A stretch of DNA of 14,641 nt from Candidatus Humimicrobium oleiphilum (GTDB taxonomy: Bacteria; Actinomycetota; Humimicrobiia; Humimicrobiales; Humimicrobiaceae). The position numbers were made by a program, and so were the translations under genes. Below are positions 7,141 through 14,610 of the stretch, piece after piece. The number at the start of each line of letters is the position of its first letter. Positions within the stretch are counted from its first letter, which is position 1. Under the pieces are notes generated by a model, which saw nothing but the letters and a program-made list of their open reading frames with translations, made no database searches and was not told the DNA's origin. Location: contig DBPS01000027.1 of assembly GCA_002304935.1 (NCBI GenBank), positions 18,217 through 32,857 of the forward strand, in the 5' to 3' direction.

Positions 7141-9453
7141 CTAAAGTTTTCTTGCAAGAAAATATCTGCTGGTAAACTGAAGACCAAGCAGCTTGTCAAT
7201 ATTTGAAAAATCTTTGGCTATAAGGTCTGCTTTATCCTCAATTCCGGTTTTTTCCTCATTGCTGGCATTTAAGTCTGATATTATTTGTTTAAGTTCATTA
7301 ATATCATAACCAAGATTTTTTACCTCAAACATTAACTGCTTGAATATATTAAAATATATGATTACAAGCCTTTCCCTGTTTTTCCTGTTAAGCTCATTCA
7401 TCTCATTGTTTATCTGCAGATGTATATTGTTATTAATTGATTTCATTACCTCATTAAAACTCTTCCTGACATTCTCAAAATAAAGGCTTGTAAGTGAATA
7501 GAAATACTTCTTCAGCTTACCTTTTATTGATTTGTCAACATTGAGCTCTTCAGAATTAAGAATGTCAAATTTGCTCAGAAGTTTTAAATTACGGAAATTA
7601 TCCTGTCTGAATTTTATTTCAGATAATTCAAATAATTCATTTTTGCCATAAATCTCACCTATCTCAGAATAGGCTTTAGCCAGCTCTGACTCTTCGTCAA
7701 ATTTTTCATAATTTCCTTTTTCAATTATGTCAAATCCTGCATTTTTCAGAATATACTCAGCTGTAAAGTTATCTATCGTTTCCCTGTTATCAAATGACTT
7801 TCCGCTAAGGTTTATGAACTGGCTCAGCCCCTTCTTTTCCGGAATTGAGAAAAATAATATTCCATCATTTTTCAGCCGCATATTTATTATATTTATGATA
7901 TCGTAAAAATTTTTTGGGGTAAGGCTTTGAAATGCATTATTGACAATGACAGCATCAAAGCTTGTCCTCTTAAGTATGGAATTTTTAATTCCGCTTATTA
8001 TATCCTGATAATCATCATCGATTTTCTTTTTTTCTGTTTCCAGGTTTGTTTCAATAAAAAAGATTTTGCCAAGTTCATTTTCTCCTATGTACTGGTAATC
8101 CCTGTTCTTATTATCAGTTATAAATAGCGCACTTGTAATACCTTCAATATTATTTTTTACAAGATTAACCATCTTTTTATTCTGCATCTCGATTATCTTA
8201 AAAAGATTCTTCTTGTCTGAAGCCGGTTCTGATTTTACACAGTAATCAGCCAGTGGTTTTGCCACATTCTGCCATGAATATTTCGGTGCGATTTTATTAA
8301 GGTTTCTCTTGTATATCTCCCTCAGGCTTTTATTGGAAAGAATGCTGTCAAGGACTCGTGCGAGGTTGTGGGCATTCTCATATTTTACTACTTCTCCCAC
8401 ATTCTCTTCCTTGACCATTTTTGCAATTGAATCTCCTTCGGTAGAAATTATCGGAAGCCTTGCCCATATATAATCCATCACTCTCGTTCTGTATGAAAAC
8501 TCTGTCTCTATTCTTTTCTGGTGAATGGATATTCCCACGTCTGCTTCGAGTAAAAAATTCTGCCTTAAATCATAAGGGGTCCATTCATTAAAAAAGACAT
8601 ACTCATCAAGAAGTTCAAGCTCTTTGCTTAAATTTATCGCTTCAATGCATTTCTGCATTTCAGGGAGCTTGGGATCCGGATGTTTTATTCCTATAAATAC
8701 AAGTTTTATGTCGTTTCTGTGCCTGGAAAGCTCCCACACAGATTTTATAGCTGTAAGCGGGTCCAGCCAGTTCCAGATACCGCCTCCCCAGAGAATTATT
8801 TTATCTTCAGTCTTTATTTTGGGAAATACAGTCCTTATCATTTCCCTGTTGTGCTCAGGAACATTTGCAGGAATCCCGAAAGGTACAACGTCTATCAGCT
8901 TTCTTAATGAACTGTCATTATCATAATTATATGGATTTATTCTTCCAAGAGATGTGAGCATCCCTATCCAGTAATCTCTTTGTTTTTCGCTGGCACAAAT
9001 AAAAAAATCTCCTATAGAGAGCTGGATATTGAGTATGTTCAAGTTGTTTTTATCAATTCTTATTCTCTCTGCTTCATTTTCATTTCTATACATCTCAAGG
9101 CTCTCGAGGTTAAAAGGATTGTACAGGTCAACGACTATCCTGCCTTTGAAATTCCTTAAATACGGGAAATAATAAAGTAAATGCCCCTGTATAAAAATAG
9201 TATCCGAAGATTCTACAGCTTTTTGTATTGATTTATAATTATTTAAATCATAAATATAAGATTTGAAGTCAGGTGTTTCTATATCGATTTTATTGGGGAC
9301 AGCAAGAGTTACATCACATACCGATGAAAGAATTTTGGATAATTCATAAAACCTGATTCCCGGACCTGCCATATTCTGCCCCACATAATCATAGCTTATG
9401 ACCAAAACTTTTTTCTTTCCGATTATATTTTCAGAAATTATCTCATTTTCCAT
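7141..9453 (-). CDS. GT4 glycosyltransferase fused to a degenerate methyltransferase-like domain and coiled-coil tail
   Basis: A 770-residue multidomain protein. Residues 1-405 form a GT-B glycosyltransferase: 'GPGIRFYELSKIL' at 30-42, 'VVPFGIP' at 189-195, 'LWGGGIWNWLDP' at 221-232, 'FFNEWTPY' at 287-294, 'ADVGISIH' at 304-311 and 'YRTRVMDYIWARLP' at 321-334. The classical EX7E pair is not present; the conserved feature here is R-V-M-D. Residues about 430-585 resemble the Rossmann half of a class I methyltransferase: 'SFDAVIVNNAFQSLTP' then 'LKNDGILFFSIPE'. The glycine-rich SAM motif expected near 440-455 is replaced by 'FITDNKNRDYQYIGE', so SAM binding is doubtful. Residues 600-760 are charged, helical and low in proline and glycine, probably coiled coil. 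AGGAG five bases before ATG 9453 is one of the best ribosome binding sites in the operon. It may add a sugar and also organise or terminate the glycan assembly. Confidence 0.85.
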   Translation of the reverse strand: MENEIISENIIGKKKVLVISYDYVGQNMAGPGIRFYELSKILSSVCDVTLAVPNKIDIETPDFKSYIYDLNNYKSIQKAVESSDTIFIQGHLLYYFPYLRNFKGRIVVDLYNPFNLESLEMYRNENEAERIRIDKNNLNILNIQLSIGDFFICASEKQRDYWIGMLTSLGRINPYNYDNDSSLRKLIDVVPFGIPANVPEHNREMIRTVFPKIKTEDKIILWGGGIWNWLDPLTAIKSVWELSRHRNDIKLVFIGIKHPDPKLPEMQKCIEAINLSKELELLDEYVFFNEWTPYDLRQNFLLEADVGISIHQKRIETEFSYRTRVMDYIWARLPIISTEGDSIAKMVKEENVGEVVKYENAHNLARVLDSILSNKSLREIYKRNLNKIAPKYSWQNVAKPLADYCVKSEPASDKKNLFKIIEMQNKKMVNLVKNNIEGITSALFITDNKNRDYQYIGENELGKIFFIETNLETEKKKIDDDYQDIISGIKNSILKRTSFDAVIVNNAFQSLTPKNFYDIINIINMRLKNDGILFFSIPEKKGLSQFINLSGKSFDNRETIDNFTAEYILKNAGFDIIEKGNYEKFDEESELAKAYSEIGEIYGKNELFELSEIKFRQDNFRNLKLLSKFDILNSEELNVDKSIKGKLKKYFYSLTSLYFENVRKSFNEVMKSINNNIHLQINNEMNELNRKNRERLVIIYFNIFKQLMFEVKNLGYDINELKQIISDLNASNEEKTGIEDKADLIAKDFSNIDKLLGLQFTSRYFLARKL

Positions 9454-9510
9454 AGAAACTCCTGTAATTGGTTATTTAAAACTTAATAATAAAATAAATT
9501 CAGATTAATT

Positions 9511-9539
9511 AAAATAATTAAATATTTTTTAATTATTTT
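9511..9539. repeat. Perfect 12-base AT-only inverted repeat between two glycosyltransferase genes
   Basis: The arms AAAATAATTAAA (9511-9522) and TTTAATTATTTT (9528-9539) are exact complements around a 5-base loop. The repeat begins at the stop codon of the GT2 gene ending at 9538 and lies in the largest gap (84 bases) of the operon. In RNA from the minus strand it can form a 12-pair A-U hairpin right after the stop. It lacks the G-C base and a clean U tract of a standard intrinsic terminator, so it may be a weak attenuator, an mRNA end or chance. Confidence 0.5.
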
Positions 9540-10584
9540 ATACAGATTTATAAAGTTTATTTATCTTATATATTATTAACGAATTTCTGGCTTTTACCAA
9601 CAGATTGAACAAGCATAGCAGCGAATTTACAAGATAAGCTTTTATTAAAGGCCCCATCTGGTCTTTAGTTGCTTTTTTTCTTAGCCATTTCGGTTCCAGC
9701 CAGAAAAAAATCTTAAATATTTTTACAAAACCTGAATTAATGATTGCACATCTGATACGGTTTTTATGATAATAATAATAAAAGTTTTTCGAAAATTTTC
9801 TGCTTGAAGCGCCTTCAAAATGCCTGGTAAAAGAAGACGGTTCGACAACAACACTTAAGCCCAGTCTTTTTATCTTAAGGCAGTAATCAAGTTCCTCAAA
9901 ATAAGCAGGCCGGTATCCGCTGTCCAGCCCTCTTAAATTTATGAACAAATCAAAAGGGGTCATAAAGAAAGCTCCTGTGACATAGTCAGGATAAATTTTT
10001 TCCAAAGAATTTATATATCCGGTATCATTATTAATTATTTTTTCAACATCCAGCCGGCTATCTTTTCCTTTATGGCAGGTCACAAAATTCGGCAGCATAT
10101 ATCCTCCCAGATTCTGAATGCTGTCCATATCATATTCAAGAATAAGCCCGCCTGCAGCTCCCGTATTATTCTTTTTATTATTAATTATCTCCCGGCTATT
10201 ATCCCGGCTTTCTGTCACGAAAACATTGACAAGATTTTGAATCGAGAAATCATCAAGTACCATATCAGGGTTGATTAAAAGAATAAAATCAAATCCGGTT
10301 TCAATATTTTTTTTATCTGATGAGCTTTTAAAGACAGCATGATTAACTGCTCCGGCAAAACCTATATTTTTTTTCAGTTTAATGAACCTGAACTTTGAGG
10401 GAAGGATCCTGCTCTCTGCATTCCTGTAGTTTTTTATTATGTCAACAGTTCTGTCAGTTGAAGCATTGTCAACCACAAAAAGAAAAAAGTTTTTAAAATT
10501 CTGGTTTGCTATTGAGAAAAGACATCTTTCAATAAAATTCTCGCTATTATAGGTAACAATAACTATAAGTATTTTATTTTCCAT
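9538..10584 (-). CDS. GT2 glycosyltransferase
   Basis: A 348-residue family 2 enzyme of the rhamnosyltransferase-like subgroup. Motifs: 'IVIVTYNSENF' at 7-17, 'VDNASTDRT' at 38-46, 'NIGFAGAVN' at 73-81, 'LLINPDMV' with NPD at 105-107 as the DXD equivalent, 'YVTGAFFMT' at 201-209, 'YFEELDYCLKIKRLG' at 228-242 with the catalytic acids, and H255 in 'TRHFEGASS'. It has no convincing transmembrane helix, but a basic/aromatic region at 285-305 and a hydrophobic stretch at 312-330 suggest peripheral membrane attachment. An Asn/Lys-rich segment at about 126-140 is a lineage-style expansion. It lies six bases after the first gene of the operon and has no obvious ribosome binding site, so its translation is probably coupled to that gene. 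The sugar it transfers cannot be deduced. Confidence 0.9.
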   Translation of the reverse strand: MENKILIVIVTYNSENFIERCLFSIANQNFKNFFLFVVDNASTDRTVDIIKNYRNAESRILPSKFRFIKLKKNIGFAGAVNHAVFKSSSDKKNIETGFDFILLINPDMVLDDFSIQNLVNVFVTESRDNSREIINNKKNNTGAAGGLILEYDMDSIQNLGGYMLPNFVTCHKGKDSRLDVEKIINNDTGYINSLEKIYPDYVTGAFFMTPFDLFINLRGLDSGYRPAYFEELDYCLKIKRLGLSVVVEPSSFTRHFEGASSRKFSKNFYYYYHKNRIRCAIINSGFVKIFKIFFWLEPKWLRKKATKDQMGPLIKAYLVNSLLCLFNLLVKARNSLIIYKINKLYKSV

Positions 10585-10590
10585 CAGTTT

Positions 10591-12051
10591 TTATTTATTT
10601 TTTCTTATTTTTCTTTTTAGGATCTGGAAATATCCGTAAATTCTTCTTAATGGGTTTTTGTCTGTAATACTTTCAAGCTCTTTTATCCTCAAGTCTTTTT
10701 CTTTTATCATTTTTAACTGATTTTTTATTATCCTGTCACAGTTTTTAAGAGCTTCCTCCTTTTCAAAAAAAATCTGCTTGTGTGTATTTTTGTCAGGTGC
10801 CAAATCCGGTCTCAGTATCCATTCAGTAAAAGGTTTTACTGTTTCAGGGAAACTGAAATTACTTTCAGCATAATTTTTCGCTTTCAGAGCTGTTTTTACC
10901 AGCTCTCCTTTTTTACCTGAAAGCTCAACCAGTTTTTCAGATAGATCTGCAGCATCATGCGGCTTGAAGGTGTATCCTATTTTTTCTTTTTCCATTATTT
11001 CAGTAAGTTCACAAACATTGGAAGAGATGACCGGAAGACCGGCTCTCATCCAGTCAAGTATCCTGCTCTTGCTTCCAAGCTTTACCTCATAGATATCTCT
11101 GTCTATATTTATACCCACATCTGCTTCAAAATAATAATTGGGCACATCTTTTCCGTTTATCCACCCCGTTAAAAGAAAGTTTTCCTTAAAATCACTCTTA
11201 TTTACAAGTTCTTTAAAATGAGGATAGGTAATTATATCCTGCTCTGGTATTTCGCCTCCTGTTGAAACAAACTTTATTTTTGGATTTACCCCCATTGCCA
11301 TTGTAAGACCTTTAAAAAGAGTATCCACATCTGTCCAGGTATTGAAACCTCCTGTCCATAAAACCACGAAATCATCTTCACTGATTTTTCCCATGCCGCG
11401 GAAAACCTGTCTTTCATGCACATATTTCTCATCTGGAATGCCTATGGGTATTACTCTTGTAAATTCATATCCGGAAGTTTCTTTGTTCAGTCTTCCTGCA
11501 GCCCCAAGCTCGCCGATCGTAGCATATGCCTGCCTTCCCGAGACACAGGAAAATACATCTGCGTTTCTTATAATACTGTATTCTTTATTCCAGTAATGAA
11601 AAAGGCATTCATCTGATTTATCAATAAAAGCTCTTGCCTGCCCTTCCGCCATAACATGGCCAAACAGATCTGCCCAAAACGGCATATCGGTTTTTCCTTT
11701 TAATAACTGCATCGTTTCCGAAGCTGCAAAGCTTGGATAAAATGTCGCTCCCGCAACTATATCAGGCGAGAAATCCGATACAAGGCCTGACAAAAAATCT
11801 GTATCTTCAAAATCTTTTGAGGATATGATGTGATTTAAAAAAGATTTGTCATTATATGAATTATTTTTATTTACCACGCTCCTGAAATCACTGTCAAATG
11901 CAGAAGGTATCGCATAAGAAATCAGGCATACTTCATGATTTTCTTTCAAAAGAGGCAGTAAAAACTGCCAGGTCCTTATTCCGGTTCCATATGCTTTTTT
12001 CTCATTTTCAAATGGAAGTGGGCTCATCCCGAAAAGAACGATTCTGCTCAT
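10591..12051 (-). CDS. GT4-like glycosyltransferase with C-terminal coiled coil, first gene of the operon
   Basis: A 486-residue GT-B glycosyltransferase. The N-terminal domain has 'GTGIRTWQFLLPLL' at 22-35; the donor domain has 'VIPIGIP' at 200-206, 'VVLWTGGFNTWTDVDTL' at 229-245, 'LTGWING' at 294-300, 'ADVGINID' at 310-317 and 'SKSRILDWMRAGLPV' at 327-341. These line up with the GT4 part of the 770-residue fusion three positions along the operon, so the two are paralogues or members of one subfamily. Both lack a clear EX7E and share a conserved R-[VI]-[ML]-D. Residues 425-463 are a charged heptad-like helix, and the last 20 residues are strongly basic, fitting binding to a partner or to acidic phospholipid. 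AAGGAA sits four bases before ATG 12051. As the first gene it follows the divergent promoter region directly. Confidence 0.87.
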   Translation of the reverse strand: MSRIVLFGMSPLPFENEKKAYGTGIRTWQFLLPLLKENHEVCLISYAIPSAFDSDFRSVVNKNNSYNDKSFLNHIISSKDFEDTDFLSGLVSDFSPDIVAGATFYPSFAASETMQLLKGKTDMPFWADLFGHVMAEGQARAFIDKSDECLFHYWNKEYSIIRNADVFSCVSGRQAYATIGELGAAGRLNKETSGYEFTRVIPIGIPDEKYVHERQVFRGMGKISEDDFVVLWTGGFNTWTDVDTLFKGLTMAMGVNPKIKFVSTGGEIPEQDIITYPHFKELVNKSDFKENFLLTGWINGKDVPNYYFEADVGINIDRDIYEVKLGSKSRILDWMRAGLPVISSNVCELTEIMEKEKIGYTFKPHDAADLSEKLVELSGKKGELVKTALKAKNYAESNFSFPETVKPFTEWILRPDLAPDKNTHKQIFFEKEEALKNCDRIIKNQLKMIKEKDLRIKELESITDKNPLRRIYGYFQILKRKIRKNK

Positions 12052-12093
12052 TGATTTCCTTATTTTTTATGATGGCTTTATAATTGTATTAAT

Positions 12094-12122
12094 TTGCCTT
12101 AAACTTTCATTTATTATATATT
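12094..12122 (+). promoter_or_regulatory. Candidate promoter of the anchored propeller gene
   Basis: TTGCCT (12094-12099), 17 bases, then TATATT (12117-12122), with the ideal spacing of a housekeeping sigma promoter. Transcription would start near 12129, about 50 bases before the ATG at 12179. Its -10 box overlaps by two bases the -10 box of the divergent operon promoter. Confidence 0.42.
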
Positions 12123-12142
12123 TACTTAAAATTAAAAAGCAA
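12113..12142 (-). promoter_or_regulatory. Candidate promoter of the glycosyltransferase operon
   Basis: On the minus strand TTGCTT (12142-12137), 18 bases, then a perfect TATAAT (12118-12113). Transcription would begin near 12106 and give a leader of about 55 bases before ATG 12051. The -35 box matches only at TTG, and the region is very AT-rich, so the assignment is tentative. Confidence 0.4.
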
Positions 12143-12178
12143 ACTTATGTTTAAAAAAGGCTCTGGAAATGATGCAGG

Positions 12179-13966
12179 ATGCGGACCACAGCAATAATAA
12201 TAACAATACTTTTTATTCTGGCTTTAAGTCTTTTGCTGATTTTTGCCTTTAATTTTCTTTCTCCATCCAGCAGGACAATTACTGATGAGGAAGAAATTAT
12301 TACCACTACCCGGACAACTTCCGGAATTGATGAGAATACTACCACTTCTGTACAGACGACCACTTCCACGCCTGGAGAGAAAGATGTATCCATAGAAAAA
12401 ATTGAAATTTATCTTGACGGCACAAAAGAAGGCGGAGGGATTTTTCTTGGAGAAGCAGAATATGGATTAGACTCTCCGGAAACTGAAAGCGTATATGGAG
12501 AAAAATTTTCCAAATCGGGATTTGAGCTATCCTGGGACAGTACAGGCTACATTTTTGAACCTGGAACAATTCATAGCTTTTATGTATATGCATATATTAC
12601 AGATTCAGGGTGGGAATACACCAAAGAAACCATAACTATTCCGGGTGATCGTCTGCAATCTTCAAATATAAAATTTTTTATCGATGCACCTGCAAACGGC
12701 AGCACGATAGAGCAGGACATAAATGTAGGAGGATGGGCAGTCAATGCAGCAGTATCCGACTCACCGGGGATTTCAGCAATAGAATTTTATCTGAATGGCC
12801 CGAAAGGTTTTGGGAAAAAGGTAGGGGATGCTTCGCTTGGAGCAGTAAGGGAAGATGTGGCTGCATCAACCGGTAATCCTGCTTATCTGAACAGTGGCTT
12901 TAATTTTCTGCTTCCTTCCAATATATTTGAGCCCGGGACCAATAACCTTTTATACTGCTATGCCATTTCAGCAAACGGGGAAAGCTATGAGAATATTCTT
13001 GAGTTAAAATCTGCCGGCAGCAGGGCAGACCAGGCTGCTGTTATTTCTGTTGATAATAATATAACCTCTGAAATCATGCAGGGTTTCTTTAAAATCAAAG
13101 GCTGGGCAGTATTAAAAGAGTCTTTTGAAGAAAATATAATTGCTTCTGGGGAAAAGCAGTATAAGGTAAAGAAAATAGTATTTACTTCAACAAAAACCGG
13201 CAATGAGGATATATTTTCCATAAATATAGATGGCTCCGGACTGACACAGCTGACTGACAATCCTTCAAATGACATGTATCCCCAGATCTCTCCGGATGGA
13301 GATAAAATCCTTTATACAGCAGATATAAACGGTACCTGGCAGATTATGAGCATGAATACTGACGGATCAGAAAAAAAGCAGCTTACTAACGGGAGATACA
13401 GGAGCGGATTCCCTACAATGACATTTGAGAAAAAGTATATTTTTTATGAAGTTTATATCGATGATGACTGGGAATTATTCAGAATGAATTCTGACGGGAC
13501 AAATCAGACAAGACTTACTTTTAGTCCCGGTATTGATGACTGGCATCCGTTTGCTCATCCTTTTGAATTTAAAATAATATATGAATCAGGCCCTGTCGGT
13601 AATGAAGATATATATTTTATGGATTATAATGGTTCCAATATAAGCAGGGTATCTGATTTTCAAATCAGAAAAAGAGTTCCAAGTATTTCAGAAGATGGAA
13701 AATATATCGTCTTTGCAGGATATGAGCAGAATTTCTCTTCAATATTTATTATGAATTCTGACGGAAGTGAACTAAAAAAGCTTACCGATAATGCAGCATA
13801 TAATGTCCAGCCCTGCATTTCTCCTGATAATCAGTTTATTACTTTTTACAGCGATATAACCGGCAACGATGAAATATATATGATGAATATGGATGGTTCA
13901 AATGTCCAGAAACTGACAGATATACCCGGTGATGACTGGGGACCGGTATTTTTATATCAGGAATAG
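12179..13966 (+). CDS. Membrane-anchored surface protein with Thr-rich stalk, repeated Ig-like domains and TolB/PD40 propeller
   Basis: A 595-residue exported protein. Residues 6-27 are one hydrophobic helix after a short basic N-terminus, without a lipobox or clear cleavage site, so probably a signal anchor. A Thr-rich stalk (42-64, twelve Thr) follows. Residues 70-155 and 163-278 are two copies of an Ig-like domain sharing 'IEIYLDG/IEFYLNG', 'LGEAEYGL/LGDASLGA-like', 'SGFEL/SGFNF', 'FEPGT' and an aromatic strand ('FYVYAY', 'LYCYAI'); the second starts with 'APANGSTI...INVGGWAV'. A third copy begins at 286 ('GFFKIKGWAV') but runs into the propeller. Residues 330-595 hold six PD40 repeats with the 'N-x-DG-S/T' turn at D351, D395, D439, N484, D528 and D572, spaced 44-45 residues, and 'ISPDG' strands. 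Such propellers bind proteins or glycans rather than catalyse. It is divergent from the glycosyltransferase operon. The role is unknown; a surface sensor, adhesin or cell-wall binder is plausible. Confidence 0.85.
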   Translation: MRTTAIIITILFILALSLLLIFAFNFLSPSSRTITDEEEIITTTRTTSGIDENTTTSVQTTTSTPGEKDVSIEKIEIYLDGTKEGGGIFLGEAEYGLDSPETESVYGEKFSKSGFELSWDSTGYIFEPGTIHSFYVYAYITDSGWEYTKETITIPGDRLQSSNIKFFIDAPANGSTIEQDINVGGWAVNAAVSDSPGISAIEFYLNGPKGFGKKVGDASLGAVREDVAASTGNPAYLNSGFNFLLPSNIFEPGTNNLLYCYAISANGESYENILELKSAGSRADQAAVISVDNNITSEIMQGFFKIKGWAVLKESFEENIIASGEKQYKVKKIVFTSTKTGNEDIFSINIDGSGLTQLTDNPSNDMYPQISPDGDKILYTADINGTWQIMSMNTDGSEKKQLTNGRYRSGFPTMTFEKKYIFYEVYIDDDWELFRMNSDGTNQTRLTFSPGIDDWHPFAHPFEFKIIYESGPVGNEDIYFMDYNGSNISRVSDFQIRKRVPSISEDGKYIVFAGYEQNFSSIFIMNSDGSELKKLTDNAAYNVQPCISPDNQFITFYSDITGNDEIYMMNMDGSNVQKLTDIPGDDWGPVFLYQE

Positions 13967-14011
13967 AAATAATCTGCAAAATCTTAATAACTATCCTTTT
14001 TAAGTTTTATA

Positions 14012-14057
14012 TAATAGATAAAGGTAAGAAGAGGTAATAGATAAAGGTAGAAAGAGG
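14012..14057. repeat. Two-copy 23-base tandem repeat
   Basis: Copies at 14012-14034 and 14035-14057 are directly adjacent. Both start with TAATAGATAAAGGTA and end with AAGAGG after a swapped AG/GA pair, so they differ at only two positions. The repeat lies in the 159-base gap between two convergent genes, 45 bases after the propeller gene stop. No hairpin with a U tract that would serve as a standard terminator is visible in this gap. Confidence 0.85.
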
Positions 14058-14125
14058 TTAATCTTTTAAAATACCGGACAGTTATAAAACAATTATATCA
14101 TTGCCTTAATTATAAAAATAATTCA

Positions 14126-14596
14126 TTACTGCCTGACTTCCCATGTATCGGTAATTCTTAACTGTCTCTGTCGTTTAAATCTTAGCCTGACTGAAACTCC
14201 CAGAGATATGCCCAGCCAGACAGCCCATATCGCATCCCGTGAAAAAAGATAAAAGGCAAGCTCTGACATCTGCTTGCTGCCAGCAAGTAAATAGGTTATG
14301 ACAAAATTAGTTATCTGTCCGCCTGACAATATAAGAAGTATAAAAGGAAGCACTCCGGTTTTTAAGAATAAACGATAGTCAAAATCGCTTTTCATGCCTT
14401 CATGACCTCTGAGAATCGATATTACTATGCCCAGACAGAACCCCGCTGCAATAAGAAATATTATCTTTATAGTAGTTATTGCAGCGCCCGGCATTGCCAG
14501 TCTGGGGATTTTCCCGAGCATATAATCAAACAAGCCATAAAGAACAAAATAAAGAATAATATTAATATATGAAAAAATAATTAAAAATTTTCGCAA
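14126..14596 (-). CDS. Unrecognised four-helix membrane protein (TTG start)
   Basis: A 156-residue integral membrane protein that I do not recognise. Hydrophobic segments lie at about 4-25, 40-62, 80-102 and 118-135. Between the second and third is a charged loop 'RGHEGMKSDFDYRLFLK', and the tail after 135 is very basic ('RLRFKRQRQLR'), which by the positive-inside rule puts the C-terminus in the cytoplasm. The start is a TTG at 14596: GGAGG lies nine bases upstream, the frame is closed by a TGA at 14615-14617, and no other start codon lies between. It converges on the propeller gene, so it belongs to a different transcription unit that begins to the right of the window or in its last 45 bases. 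Composition and length would suit a small helper of a transporter or envelope system, but nothing specific supports a function. Confidence 0.7.
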   Translation of the reverse strand: MRKFLIIFSYINIILYFVLYGLFDYMLGKIPRLAMPGAAITTIKIIFLIAAGFCLGIVISILRGHEGMKSDFDYRLFLKTGVLPFILLILSGGQITNFVITYLLAGSKQMSELAFYLFSRDAIWAVWLGISLGVSVRLRFKRQRQLRITDTWEVRQ

Positions 14597-14605
14597 AACC
14601 CCATT

Positions 14606-14610
14606 CCTCC
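14606..14610 (-). promoter_or_regulatory. Ribosome binding site supporting the TTG start of the membrane protein
   Basis: Minus-strand GGAGG with nine bases to the TTG at 14596-14594. An out-of-frame ATG at 14604 is only one base from the GGAGG core and opens a seven-codon frame, so it is unlikely to be the true start. Confidence 0.6.

Noticed and set aside
8624..8926. A 100-codon plus-strand open frame opposite the GT4-methyltransferase fusion
   Set aside because: Antisense to the motif-rich part of the GT4 domain, with no recognisable protein features.
12151..12393. Minus-strand open frames opposite the start of the propeller gene (12151-12393 and 12339-12593)
   Set aside because: The Val/Ser-rich translation is what the complement of a Thr-rich stalk produces; the plus-strand frame has clear domains.
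14597..14604. ATG 14604 as start of the membrane protein gene
   Set aside because: It is out of frame with the 156-residue protein, stops after seven codons and is only one base from the GGAGG core.
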